A stretch of 64,000 bases of DNA from Sphingomonas trueperi. GTDB taxonomy: Bacteria > Pseudomonadota > Alphaproteobacteria > Sphingomonadales > Sphingomonadaceae. The position numbers and the translations under genes were made by a program. Shown here piece by piece: positions 1 to 9,773 of this stretch. The stretch lies in the NCBI RefSeq assembly GCF_011927635.1, contig NZ_JAATJB010000008.1:1-64000 (forward strand), in the 5' to 3' direction. Numbering within the stretch: position 1 is the stretch's first letter; each line of letters starts with the position of its first letter. The notes under the pieces were generated by a model, which worked only from the letters and a program-made list of their open reading frames with translations, searched no databases and was not told where the DNA came from.

Positions 1-93
1 CCGCGACGGGTGATCCTTCTCGTGTTCCAGCACCATCCGCACCGCGCGCGTGCGAACCTCAGGCGAGAACTTGTTCGTCGTCTTGCTCGTCAT
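1..93 (-). CDS. IS3-family transposase OrfA, N-terminal 31 codons (partial)
   Basis: The ATG at 93-91 opens a frame beginning MTSKTTNKFSPEVRTRAVRM that continues to the window edge. This is the typical start of the OrfA helix-turn-helix protein of IS3 elements, which binds the IS ends and is normally fused to the DDE catalytic OrfB by programmed -1 frameshifting. A purine-rich GAGAGGAAGGG lies just upstream as ribosome binding site. Only the beginning is visible, so activity and the subgroup cannot be judged. Confidence 0.8.
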   Translation of the reverse strand, partial: MTSKTTNKFSPEVRTRAVRMVLEHEKDHPSR

Positions 94-143
94 AGACCCT
101 TCCTCTCAGGAGTTGGGGCCTCCGACAAACCCGGCGCGGTTCA
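1..143 (-). mobile_element. IS3-family insertion sequence, one end only (partial)
   Basis: The orfA start of an IS3-like element reads leftward and out of the window, so this is the upstream end of the element. On the minus strand a TG dinucleotide at 143-142 begins a GC-rich stretch (TGAACCGCGCCGGGTTTG) that fits the 5'-TG terminal inverted repeat of IS3 elements. The exact boundary is inferred, because the other end and the target duplication are outside the window. It lies inside the 3' part of a host gene on the same strand. Confidence 0.7.
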
Positions 144-928
144 AACCGACCCGAGGGCACGTCCTTGAGCGTAGTCCAGCTGTATGCGCGGGATCGCTCC
201 ACGCGCGCGGCAAGCTCAGGACTGTCCCTGACATACCCGTCCTTTACGTGGCGCATTTTCACCCGCTCGGTCATCTCGAGGACAATCAGACCGATGGTGA
301 CGGCACCAGCTTCCACGAGGGTGAGTCGATCGGGCCGCCATGGCTGCGGATACGGGTCGTACCTATCCCCCTTCATAGGGGCTTCTCGGGGGTCGATACG
401 CAGGCGGCGAGCGGCTGAGTTAAGACCGCTGAGGGTCACGCGGTGACCGGCGTCCTCGAAGGCAGTGTACAGAGCATTCGCGAGCAGCAATGCGCGATCG
501 AGCGTGTCGGACGACGCTTGAATGTCGGGCAGAGCGCGCTTGAACGGACGTAGGAAGCCGTCATCCTTGGTCGGGCGAGTATTGAGGAAATCTGCCTTCC
601 TGCCACGAACGAGGGGATGCATGGTTGGGGGCGCACGATGCTCTGAGGTCGCCTTTTTTCGAGGCGCTCGTGGTCGCGACGGTGCCTTGGGGAGGGCCGA
701 ACCCTCGTCGGTCCACGCCACAAGCTGCCCTTCTGCTGGTGGCGGTAGTGGCGGTGCTGGGTCCGCCTTGCCGAGCTCAAGTCGCACCCAGTGGCCCTGT
801 GGTGGCCTCGGGACTCCCAGCGCGGCGCAGATCTGTACCAACTTGCTGTATGATATGCCGAGTTGCTCCGAGGCTTTTGTAATCGGCATTGCCCATACGA
901 GGCGATAAAGTTCCTCACGCGCGACCAT
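59..928 (-). pseudogene. HTH-type hypothetical protein interrupted by the IS end
   Basis: The open frame of 289 codons starts at 928. Residues about 4-50 look like a small helix-turn-helix module (REELYRLVWAMPITKASEQL, then a GVPRPPQGHW motif), a pattern I associate with hypothetical proteins of accessory regions; no function is known to me. The middle is proline- and basic-rich. Host-derived coding seems to end near 144: the last roughly 28 codons, after the residues PSGRF, are read from the terminal repeat and leader of the IS3 element and overlap its orfA start on the same strand. The native C-terminus is therefore probably lost and replaced by an IS-encoded tail. Whether the hybrid protein is made is unknown. 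Confidence 0.6.
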
Positions 929-1320
929 GCGCTGCTCCGTCCAAGATCGATCTGCGCTAGTGAGCGCAACGATCCCTGCGAGGGTAGTCTCCCGTCATGA
1001 ACATGACCGAGGTACTCTACTGCCGCTTCCGATCGCTCCAACGACCGAGGGGACTCGTCACGATCGTAGCGGACAAAGCAGCTGTCGGAGGGGCAGGCCG
1101 GTGCGAACGAACCTCAGGAACCGGGAACCGGACGTTCTGCAGATCTTTCTGCTGTCTCAGCCGAAGTTCGTCCTGCCTGTCCCATAAGGCGTCATTACGC
1201 GAATCATCGGGAGAATGGCGGATTTCCGCGGCTCGCGAGAATGTGACCACATATGAGAGCGAACTTCACCTCTTATGGGCGAAGCGACAGGACGATGCTG
1301 GATGTCTGCGGAGAGGTGAA
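929..1320. other. Gene-free accessory stretch next to tRNA-Phe
   Basis: No frame in these 392 bases resembles a protein, and I see no strong hairpin or repeat. It lies between the start of the interrupted HTH gene and the 3' end of tRNA-Phe. It may hold the promoter of that gene and an attachment-site remnant, but no second copy of the tRNA 3' end is visible in the window. Confidence 0.5.
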
Positions 1321-1396
1321 TGGTGCCCGGGGACGGAGTCGAACCGCCGACACTGCGATTTTCAGTCGCATGCTCTACCAACTGAGCTACCCGGGC
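1321..1396 (-). tRNA. tRNA-Phe (anticodon GAA)
   Basis: On the minus strand the 76-nt sequence folds as a complete cloverleaf. The acceptor arm pairs GCCCGGG with CCCGGGC, followed by discriminator A and an encoded CCA (1323-1321). The D arm holds AGCTCAGTTGGTAGAGC, the anticodon loop is CTGAAAA with GAA in the middle, and the T loop is GTTCGACTC. Its 3' end faces the accessory DNA at 1-1320, the usual orientation when an integrase has used a tRNA gene as attachment site. Confidence 0.95.
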
Positions 1397-1427
1397 ACAC
1401 CGGCGGAACCGCCGGGGAGCGCGCCTG

Positions 1428-1619
1428 TTAGTCGGGGAATTCGTGGCTGTCCAGCCCCGATTGCACATTTGTTTGCGCCGGCTCGCCGGGCACGCGGTAG
1501 CCCTCGCCCAGCCATTGCAGCAGGTCGCGATCCTTGCAGCCACGGCTGCAGAAGGGCTTGAAGTCGCTGGCGGTGGGCTTGCCGCAGATCGGGCAGGCGT
1601 CGCGGGGCATGCGGGTCAC
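1428..1619 (-). CDS. yacG: DNA gyrase inhibitor YacG (zinc protein)
   Basis: This 63-residue protein carries four cysteines in a CPIC-x11-CSRGC arrangement (C9, C12, C24, C28) followed by KDRDLLQWLGEGYRVPGEP, the pattern of the YacG family. The E. coli protein binds zinc and GyrB and inhibits gyrase. The start codon overlaps the stop of the RNase E/G-like gene upstream (ATGA), so the two are translated together at the end of the infA-maf-RNase-yacG group. The identification is firm; the physiological role in this organism is known only by family. Confidence 0.88.
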   Translation of the reverse strand: MTRMPRDACPICGKPTASDFKPFCSRGCKDRDLLQWLGEGYRVPGEPAQTNVQSGLDSHEFPD

Positions 1620-2566
1620 TCCTTGGGGGTCACGAACTGGACCGTGCCGCCCATGCGGCGGGCCAGCGTCTCGGTCCAGTCGGGCTCGCGCGCCAGGCGG
1701 CGGGCGATTCGGGCATCCACCATATGGGTGGCCGGCACCGGCGGGGGAAGGCGTTCCAGCCGGCGCAGCTCGGCGCGGGTGGCGGCGCCGACCGGATCGG
1801 CGTGGAGCAGCTCGGGCAGCGACGGGCGGGTGCGGCGGCGGACGATCTGGAGGAAGCCGAAGCCGTTCACCGCGGTGCGCTCGAAGGGCTGGGGCAGGGC
1901 GGCGTCGATCGCCTCGGCAACGGCGTTGCGCGCGGCCTTGCTGCTCAGCGTGGGGAAGTCGATGCCGATCGAGCCGCCGATGCCGAACCGCAGAATCGCG
2001 CGGGCGACGGCGTGGGCAGCGGCGATCGACAGCGGCTCGAGCGGGCCCGCGCCGTCTACGTCGAACAAGGTCATGGCGGGGGTCGGGGACATGCGCAGTG
2101 CGCCGCCGGGAAAGGCGATCTCGCCACTATAGGCTTCGTCGAGCAGTTCCGACCAGCCAGCCTCTTCCAGCGCATCCGCCTCGTGGGGGCGGAGCATACG
2201 CACCGGATGGTCGCTGGCGGTGATTCGGGCGAGCAGATCCGGGCCGTAGCCCAAGGGAGCTTCAGGGGGGACGGGAACGGCCTTGGGGAGCTTGGCGCGG
2301 CCGGGTTCGGGGATCGCCTCGCGGACGATCTTCACCTTGAGCGGCGCGCCTTGCGTGATGCCCTTGGGGAGCGGATCGCACAGCGCCTCGCCGCCCTGGT
2401 CGAGCGTCACCTTGCCGGTGGACTTGTCGGCGAGCCTTGCCGCGCAGATCGCGCCGACCTGGGGGCGGGTGCCCGCCAGTTCGATCCTTGCCTTCCAGAT
2501 CACCCCGCGCGAAACGAGGGCGGCGCGGTTCTCGCCGATCCCCGCCTCGTACAGCCACTCAGCCAA
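1616..2566 (-). CDS. Ribonuclease E/G family protein
   Basis: I place the start at a TTG (2566-2564), giving 316 residues beginning LAEWLYEAGIGENRAALV, which overlaps the maf stop by 8 bp. Longer reading back to 2740 would only translate maf in another frame. Near residues 170-215 the sequence DVDGAGPLEPL and then GGSIGIDFP matches the Mg-binding catalytic region of RNase E/G, with the two aspartates present. It is shorter than E. coli RNase G (about 490 residues) and lacks the zinc-link and C-terminal parts, as do other short alphaproteobacterial members. The likely role is RNA processing or turnover. It is translationally coupled to maf upstream and yacG downstream. Confidence 0.8.
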   Translation of the reverse strand: MAEWLYEAGIGENRAALVSRGVIWKARIELAGTRPQVGAICAARLADKSTGKVTLDQGGEALCDPLPKGITQGAPLKVKIVREAIPEPGRAKLPKAVPVPPEAPLGYGPDLLARITASDHPVRMLRPHEADALEEAGWSELLDEAYSGEIAFPGGALRMSPTPAMTLFDVDGAGPLEPLSIAAAHAVARAILRFGIGGSIGIDFPTLSSKAARNAVAEAIDAALPQPFERTAVNGFGFLQIVRRRTRPSLPELLHADPVGAATRAELRRLERLPPPVPATHMVDARIARRLAREPDWTETLARRMGGTVQFVTPKE

Positions 2567-3128
2567 GGGGGTAGCCGGCGCCGGCCAGCAGCGCGCGGGC
2601 CTCGAACACCGGCAGGCCGACCACGCCCGAATGGCTGCCGGAGAGGAAGCGCACGAACGCCTCGGCCTTGCCCTGGATGGCATAGCCGCCCGCCTTGCCC
2701 ATGCCTTCGCCGCTGGCGACGTACCAGTCGATATCGGCATCGCTCAGGCGCTTGAACGCGACCACGGTGTCGGCAACGCGCGTGCGGGCCTTGCCGTCCG
2801 GGCCGATCACGCAGATCGCAGAGAGGCAATGGTGGCGGCGGCCGGAGAGCAGCGCGAGCATGCGGCGCAGATCGGCCTCGTCTTCGGGTTTGCCGAGGAT
2901 GCGGCGGCCGACGGCGATGCTGGTGTCGCCGGCGAGGACGATCTCGTCGTCGGCACGCGTCACCGCATGCGCCTTGGCGGTGGCGACGCGCAGCACATAG
3001 GGTCGCGGCAGCTCGCCGGGGCGGACATCCTCGTCCACGTCCGGGGCGGCAACGCGATCGGGCACGGCGCCGATCCGGGTGAGCAGATCGAGCCGTCGCG
3101 GCGAAGTGGAAGCGAGCACGAGCCGCAT
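2559..3128 (-). CDS. maf: Maf family nucleoside triphosphate pyrophosphatase
   Basis: The 189-residue protein opens with LVLASTSPRRLDLL (the ASxSPRR substrate loop of Maf proteins) and has LAGDTSIAVGRRILGKP near residues 66-82, carrying the catalytic aspartate. Maf enzymes hydrolyse nucleoside triphosphates such as dTTP, UTP or modified forms to monophosphate and pyrophosphate, cleaning the nucleotide pool. The exact subfamily is not settled from the sequence. It lies 13 bp after infA and overlaps the RNase gene, consistent with one operon. Confidence 0.9.
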   Translation of the reverse strand: MRLVLASTSPRRLDLLTRIGAVPDRVAAPDVDEDVRPGELPRPYVLRVATAKAHAVTRADDEIVLAGDTSIAVGRRILGKPEDEADLRRMLALLSGRRHHCLSAICVIGPDGKARTRVADTVVAFKRLSDADIDWYVASGEGMGKAGGYAIQGKAEAFVRFLSGSHSGVVGLPVFEARALLAGAGYPLG

Positions 3129-3141
3129 GGGCCGCGCCTGC

Positions 3142-3360
3142 TTACTTGAAGCGATAGGTGATGCGGCCCTTGGTCAGGTCGTAGGGCGTCAGCTCGACGA
3201 GCACCTCGTCGCCCACCAGCACGCGGATGCGATTCTTGCGCATCTTGCCGGCGGTGTGGCCGAGAATCTCATGGTCGTTCTCGAGCCGGACGCGGAACAT
3301 GGCGTTGGGGAGAAGCTCCACAACCTGTCCACGCATTTCAAGCAGTTCTTCTTTGGCCAA
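3142..3360 (-). CDS. infA: Translation initiation factor IF-1, TTG start
   Basis: From a TTG at 3360-3358 the frame gives exactly 72 residues ([20 protein letters not shown] onward, ending GRITYRFK), the standard IF-1 length, with an S1-like OB fold. IF-1 binds the 30S A site during initiation. No ATG is present at the expected position: the frame upstream encodes unrelated residues, and GAGAGG lies a suitable distance before the TTG. A TTG start for this essential gene is uncommon. It heads the minus-strand group with maf, the RNase and yacG. Confidence 0.93.
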   Translation of the reverse strand: MAKEELLEMRGQVVELLPNAMFRVRLENDHEILGHTAGKMRKNRIRVLVGDEVLVELTPYDLTKGRITYRFK

Positions 3361-3504
3361 AAAATGCCTCTCAGGGATTAGCGCGCGTAAAAGTGCGTCG
3401 CCCTTACAGCGCTGGAAGGAAAAAGGGAAGGCGGCGCGGGATAGGCGCGCGTCTTTGTGTGAGATGTGGGGAGATCGGGCGGGAAGGCAAGATGCGGGAA
3501 GCTC

Positions 3505-3668
3505 CTCCCCTGCCCAGCAGGGGAGGGGGACCGCCGCCGAAGGCGGGGGTAGAGGGGCCGCCGCGATAGCGGCGGGTGCCTCACCGCTCGGTACCCCGCG
3601 CCTGGCGGCGCGGCCCCTCCACCATTGGCTGCGCCAATGGTCCCCCTCCCCCAGCAAGCTGAGGGAGG
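3505..3668. repeat. REP-like palindrome cluster
   Basis: Three hairpins lie close together between infA and hppA: CTCCCCTGC/GCAGGGGAG (3505-3513 with 3517-3525), ACCATTGGC/GCCAATGGT (3621-3629 with 3633-3641) and a weaker CCTCCC/GGGAGG (3645-3650 with 3663-3668). The left and right parts are themselves roughly inverted (AGAGGGGCCGCC against GGCGCGGCCCCTCC). The layout fits a dispersed extragenic palindromic element. Only one copy of this type is in the window. It lies just downstream of hppA and could act as its transcript 3' end. Confidence 0.65.
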
Positions 3669-3678
3669 ATTTGTGCTC

Positions 3679-5868
<2,190 letters not shown>

Positions 5869-6014
5869 AGAGTGACATCCTCCCCTGCAATTGCGGGTCG
5901 CGGCGCACGCCGGGTGTGTCCAGTCTCGTCCGCGACCCGGGAGGGTATAGCAATAAGGGGTTCGCGCAAGGCGGTTGGGGGCGAAGGCCAGGACTGCGGC
6001 CACCTCCTACTCCC

Positions 6015-6110
6015 CGTCATCCCCGCGGAGGGGGGGATCCATTCGCCTGTGCGCTCGCGGCAAGAGCCGATCGGGCGACCCCAATGGATCCCCGCCTGCG
6101 CGGGGATGAG
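6015..6110. repeat. Composite inverted repeat, copy 1 (ATCCCC type)
   Basis: Two hairpins face each other: ATCCCC/GGGGAT around 6019-6038 and the perfect ATCCCCGC-CTGC-GCGGGGAT at 6088-6107. They are joined by an outer inverted match GGATCCATT (about 6035-6043) with AATGGATCC (6083-6091). A clearly related element with the same GTCATCCCCGC, ATCCATT and GCGGGGATGA blocks occurs at 58117-58204. This one lies between the hppA start and the DUF1440 gene stop. Confidence 0.8.
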
Positions 6111-6130
6111 GGCTCGTGGGGAAGAGGCGC

Positions 6131-6616
6131 TTACCGCGCGCCGGCGATGATCCGCCGCACGCCTTCCAGCACCACGCCGTAGACCAGGTGCGACGCCGCG
6201 CCGAACGCATGGATCGAGGCCGGCGTCTCGCTCGGCCCGCTGCCGAGACCCAGCGCCGGCACCGCGCCCTCGTCGAGCAGCGCCGAGGTGACCACCCCGT
6301 ATGCGCCGCCGAAGCCCGAGGCGGCTTCCGGGCGATACTCGGTGATCAGCCCGTAGATGCCGCCCAGCACGCCGCCGACGATATAGTGCACCGCCTGGCC
6401 CGAGGCCTCGCGATACTTCTCGGGCACCTTGTCGCCGGTGGTCGCCTCGACCACCACGTCGGCGGCCTTCACCGTCGCCGGATCGCCGTCGCTCTGGTCC
6501 TCCTTGGGGATCAGCTTGCTCGCCTGGTTCTGGAACGCGGCCATGGCGGCCGAGGCGACCAAGCCGGCGGCGACGCCCGCGAGCAGGCCGATCAGGGGAC
6601 GGGGATTCGATGCCAT
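6131..6616 (-). CDS. DUF1440 (YagU-like) membrane protein
   Basis: The ATG at 6616 gives 161 residues. Residues 7-28 (PLIGLLAGVAAGLVASAAMA) form a glycine/alanine-rich membrane helix, followed by a soluble stretch with KLIPKEDQSDGDPATVKAAD. The C-terminal half contains GGVLGGIYGLITEYRP and HAFGAASHLVYGVVLEGVRR, alternating helices typical of small inner-membrane proteins of the DUF1440 group. The family has no firm function; E. coli YagU is linked to acid resistance. It stands alone downstream of the TraB/GumN gene on the same strand. The family assignment is moderate. Confidence 0.6.
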   Translation of the reverse strand: MASNPRPLIGLLAGVAAGLVASAAMAAFQNQASKLIPKEDQSDGDPATVKAADVVVEATTGDKVPEKYREASGQAVHYIVGGVLGGIYGLITEYRPEAASGFGGAYGVVTSALLDEGAVPALGLGSGPSETPASIHAFGAASHLVYGVVLEGVRRIIAGAR

Positions 6617-6684
6617 GCGAATTGCTCCGAAAGGGATGCGACACGCGGCCGCACCGGAAGGGGAAACGCACCCCGCCGGAATCG

Positions 6685-7605
6685 TCAGTAGCGGATGCGC
6701 TCCGCCGTCACCCGATCCCTGGCGAGGAACGCCTGGACACTGTCGTTGCCGGCGAGATGGCCGGCACCTACCGCCAAGAACACCGTTCCGGGCGTTTTGA
6801 GCCGTGTCTCGATCCATTTCGCCCAGCGCGCATTGCGCTCGGTCAGCAGGATCCGCGCGAGCTCGGGGGTGTCGCGCATGCCTTCGTTCATCGTCGCCCC
6901 CAGCGCCTCGGGATCGCCGGCGGCCCATTGATCGATCATCTTGCCCAGCTCGGTGCCGAGCCGGGGATAGTCGTCCACCGCAGAGGTGAGGAAGGCGAGC
7001 TGCAACGCAGCGGGCATCGTCGCGAAATAGCCGAGCTGCTGTTCGGCGGTCTCGAGCCCGATCACCGGCTTGCCGCTTTCCTTCGCCGCTGCGGTCAGCA
7101 CCTTCTCCGCGCCGCTCGCCGGATCATAGCCGAGCTTGGGCAGCCCGGCGACGCTGAGCGTGATGCCCGCCACCCAGGGCTGGAGCATGTCGAACGCCGC
7201 CGGCGGCACGCCGATATCGCCCATCGCCTTCAGATAGGCGTCGCGCTTGTCGGGGGGGAGCTGGTCGGCGATCGGCTTCGAACCCGGCGGGGCCAGCGCC
7301 ATTCCGGCGAGCAGCCCCTGCATCGTCGCGGGATCGGGCTCGACCAGCTCGAGCACCAGCGTGTCGCTCTTGTCGAACGCCGTCTTCACCGCCGAATCGA
7401 ACCAGCTGAGCCCGGGCTTGAGCACATGAACGGTGCCGAACAGATAGATGGTGGTGTCGGCATCCTTGACTACCCAGAGCGCCGGATCGGCCGGGCGGGT
7501 CTGCGCGGCTGGGGCGGCGCCCGGCGCCGCCTGGCCGAAGGCCAGCGGGCTGAACAGCAGCGCGAGCGGCGCGGCGGCGACGGCGAACAGCGACTTCAAC
7601 TTCAC
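6685..7605 (-). CDS. TraB/GumN family exported protein
   Basis: The start is GTG at 7605, preceded by GGGGGAG. Residues 1-25 are a signal peptide. YLFGTVHVLKPG at 54-65 carries the GTxH motif and, near the C-terminus, FLAVGAGHLAGNDSVQAF gives the second GxGH motif; these two histidine motifs define the TraB/GumN/PrgY family, a Tiki-like protease fold. Length (306) is normal for the family. The bacterial role is not established, although a periplasmic metal-dependent protease is suspected from fold. It lies 63 bp after fghA on the same strand. Confidence 0.85.
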   Translation of the reverse strand: MKLKSLFAVAAAPLALLFSPLAFGQAAPGAAPAAQTRPADPALWVVKDADTTIYLFGTVHVLKPGLSWFDSAVKTAFDKSDTLVLELVEPDPATMQGLLAGMALAPPGSKPIADQLPPDKRDAYLKAMGDIGVPPAAFDMLQPWVAGITLSVAGLPKLGYDPASGAEKVLTAAAKESGKPVIGLETAEQQLGYFATMPAALQLAFLTSAVDDYPRLGTELGKMIDQWAAGDPEALGATMNEGMRDTPELARILLTERNARWAKWIETRLKTPGTVFLAVGAGHLAGNDSVQAFLARDRVTAERIRY

Positions 7606-7668
7606 GCCGGAAAACTCCCCCGAATGAACCGGCGCAGCATCGTGCCGCGGCGGTGTGCTGGTCTTATA

Positions 7669-8511
7669 TCACGCTTTCAGTCGCGCGGCATGCCAGGCGA
7701 CATGCTCGGCGAGGAAGGTGGAGACGAAATAATAGCTGTGGTCATAGCCGGGCTGGAGCCGCAGCGTGAGCGGAATGCCGGCGGCGGCGCAGGCATCGGC
7801 CAAAAGCTGCGGGCGGAGCTGTTCGGCGAGGAAGTTGTCGGCATCGCCCTGGTCGACCAGCAGCTCGGGCAGGCGCGCGCCGTCCTCGATCAGCGCGACG
7901 GCGTCATGGGTGCGCCATGCCGCGGGATCGTCGCCAAGATAGCCGCCCAGCGCCTTTTGTCCCCACGGCACCTGCGCGGGTGCCACGATCGGCGCGAAGG
8001 CCGAGACGCTGCGGAAGCGCTCGGGATTGCGCAGTCCGATGGTGAGCGCGCCGTGCCCGCCCATCGAATGGCCGGTGATGCCCTGGCGGCCCATGTCGGC
8101 CATCGGGAACTCGGCCGCGAGCAGCGCGGGCAACTCGTCCTCGAGATAGCTACGCATGTGGAAATGTTCGGACCACGGCGCCTGGGTCGCATCGACATAG
8201 AAGCCGGCGCCCTGGCCGAAATCATAGTCGGGTACGTCGATCACGCCCTCGCCGCGCGGGCTTGTGTCGGGTGCCACGAAGATTACCCCAGCTTCGGCGC
8301 AGGCGCGGCGATACTCGCCCTTCTCCGTCACGTTGGCGTGGGTACAGGTAAGGCCCGAGAGATACCAGAGCACCGGCAGCTTCGCGCCGTCTTCATGCGG
8401 CGGCACATAGACCGAGAAGGTCATCGGCGTGCCCGTAGCGGACGAGGCATGGCGGTACACGCCCTGCACGCCGCCGAACGCCTTGTTCGTGGAAACCGTC
8501 TCGAAGCTCAT
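7669..8511 (-). CDS. fghA: S-formylglutathione hydrolase
   Basis: The enzyme hydrolyses S-formylglutathione to formate and glutathione, the second step of glutathione-dependent formaldehyde oxidation. The 280-residue sequence has the esterase D features LWYLSGLTCTHANVTEKGEY near residues 47-66, nucleophile GHSMGGHGAL near 147, an aspartate in LVDQGDADNFL and a histidine in PGYDHSYYF. Its ATG overlaps the purU stop by four bases, so the two are coupled. It is the last gene of the adhC-VOC-purU-fghA set. Confidence 0.95.
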   Translation of the reverse strand: MSFETVSTNKAFGGVQGVYRHASSATGTPMTFSVYVPPHEDGAKLPVLWYLSGLTCTHANVTEKGEYRRACAEAGVIFVAPDTSPRGEGVIDVPDYDFGQGAGFYVDATQAPWSEHFHMRSYLEDELPALLAAEFPMADMGRQGITGHSMGGHGALTIGLRNPERFRSVSAFAPIVAPAQVPWGQKALGGYLGDDPAAWRTHDAVALIEDGARLPELLVDQGDADNFLAEQLRPQLLADACAAAGIPLTLRLQPGYDHSYYFVSTFLAEHVAWHAARLKA

Positions 8512-9362
8512 TGAAACACCACCGTCTTGCCCTGGTTGAGGAATACCCGGTGCTCGCCCACCGCATGCACGGCGCGGGCGAGGACCTGGGCTTCGATGTC
8601 GCGGCCGATGCGGATCAGGTCGTCCACCGTCGCGCGGTGATCGACGCGCTCGACCGCCTGTTCGAGGATCGGTCCTTCGTCGAGGTCCGAGGTGACGAAA
8701 TGCGCGGTGGCGCCGATCAGTTTCACGCCGCGCGCATGGGCGCGGTGATAGGGCTGGGCGCCCTTGAAGCCGGGCAGGAAGCTGTGATGGATGTTGATGC
8801 AGCGGCCGGCCAGCGCCGCGGTGAGCGCGGGCGACAGCACCTGCATGTAGCGGGCGAGCACCAGATAGTCGGCGCGCGCCTCGGCCATCAGCGCGAGGAT
8901 GGCGGCTTCCTGCTCGGGCCGGTTGGCCTCGCTGACGGGAAGATGGTGGAACGGCACGCCGTGCCATTCGGCGAGCCCGCGCAACGCATCATGGTTGGAG
9001 ACGACCGCGACGATCTCGGCAGCCAGCGCGTTGCTCGCGCGGCGGTGGAGCAGGTCGGCGAGGCAGTGCGAGCCCTTCGATACCGCCACCACCATGCGCG
9101 GCCGGGCGTCGCCGGGCGTCAGCGACCAGTCGAGCGCCAGCTGTGCGGCGATCGGCGCGAACGCGGTCCGCAGGGTCTCGCCGTCGGGGAAGCGCGGGCC
9201 GCCAGCCTGGAAGACGAGGCGCAGGAAGAAGCGCCCCGTCTCGAGATCGGCATATTGCTGGCTGTCGAGGATGAACCCGTCGCGCTCGGCCAGGAAGCCG
9301 GTCACGCCGGCGACGATGCCGACGCGATCGGTGCAAGTGAGCGTGAGGATCCAGGTCGACAT
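8508..9362 (-). CDS. purU: Formyltetrahydrofolate deformylase
   Basis: The 284-residue protein has an N-terminal ACT domain (ILTLTCTDRVGIVAGVTGFL) and a C-terminal formyltransferase fold with the active-site stretch NIHHSFLPGFKGAQPYHRAH near residues 215-234, both diagnostic of PurU. It hydrolyses 10-formyl-THF to formate and THF. Lying between adhC/VOC and fghA, with a four-base overlap to the latter, it joins the two routes that release formate from C1 units. That cooperation is inferred from the operon. Confidence 0.93.
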   Translation of the reverse strand: MSTWILTLTCTDRVGIVAGVTGFLAERDGFILDSQQYADLETGRFFLRLVFQAGGPRFPDGETLRTAFAPIAAQLALDWSLTPGDARPRMVVAVSKGSHCLADLLHRRASNALAAEIVAVVSNHDALRGLAEWHGVPFHHLPVSEANRPEQEAAILALMAEARADYLVLARYMQVLSPALTAALAGRCINIHHSFLPGFKGAQPYHRAHARGVKLIGATAHFVTSDLDEGPILEQAVERVDHRATVDDLIRIGRDIEAQVLARAVHAVGEHRVFLNQGKTVVFQ

Positions 9363-9372
9363 GCCCGCCGCT

Positions 9373-9756
9373 TCAGGCTGCCGGGCGATGCAGGGCGCAG
9401 ATCTTGTTGCCGGCGGGATCGCGCAGATAGGCGAGATAGATCTTGCCGAAGCTGCCTTCGCGCCAGCCCGGCGCGCTTTCGATCGGGGTGCCGCCATGCG
9501 CCGCGCCGGCGGCATGCCAGGCGTCGGCCGCTTCGGTGGTCGCGGCCCGGAATCCCAGCGTGCCGCCATTGGCATGGCAGGCCGGCTCGCCGTCGATCGG
9601 CTTGGTCAGCATGAACAGGCCGCCATCGTGCAGGTAGATGACGCGGCCCTTGGGATCCATGCGGCCGGGGCCGATCCCCAGCGCACCCAGCGCCGCGTCA
9701 TAGAAGGCCTTGGACGCCTCGATATCATTGGCGCCGAGCATCACGTGACTGAACAT
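9373..9756 (-). CDS. VOC/glyoxalase superfamily protein
   Basis: This 127-residue single-domain protein starts MFSHVMLGANDIEASKAFYD and ends YLAYLRDPAGNKICALHRP, the paired beta-alpha-beta-beta-beta modules of the vicinal oxygen chelate fold. A histidine near residue 4 and a late region without an obvious glutamate leave the metal site uncertain. It follows adhC by 17 bp, with GGAGAGGA before the ATG, and precedes purU by 10 bp, so it belongs to the formaldehyde operon. A role on a glutathione adduct is a reasonable guess, but substrate and reaction are unknown. Confidence 0.8.
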   Translation of the reverse strand: MFSHVMLGANDIEASKAFYDAALGALGIGPGRMDPKGRVIYLHDGGLFMLTKPIDGEPACHANGGTLGFRAATTEAADAWHAAGAAHGGTPIESAPGWREGSFGKIYLAYLRDPAGNKICALHRPAA

Positions 9757-9773
9757 CGTTTCCTCTCCTTTTC

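Noticed and set aside
2567..2740. Longer start for the RNase E/G gene
   Set aside because: Translates maf in a shifted frame; conserved sequence begins at the TTG at 2566.
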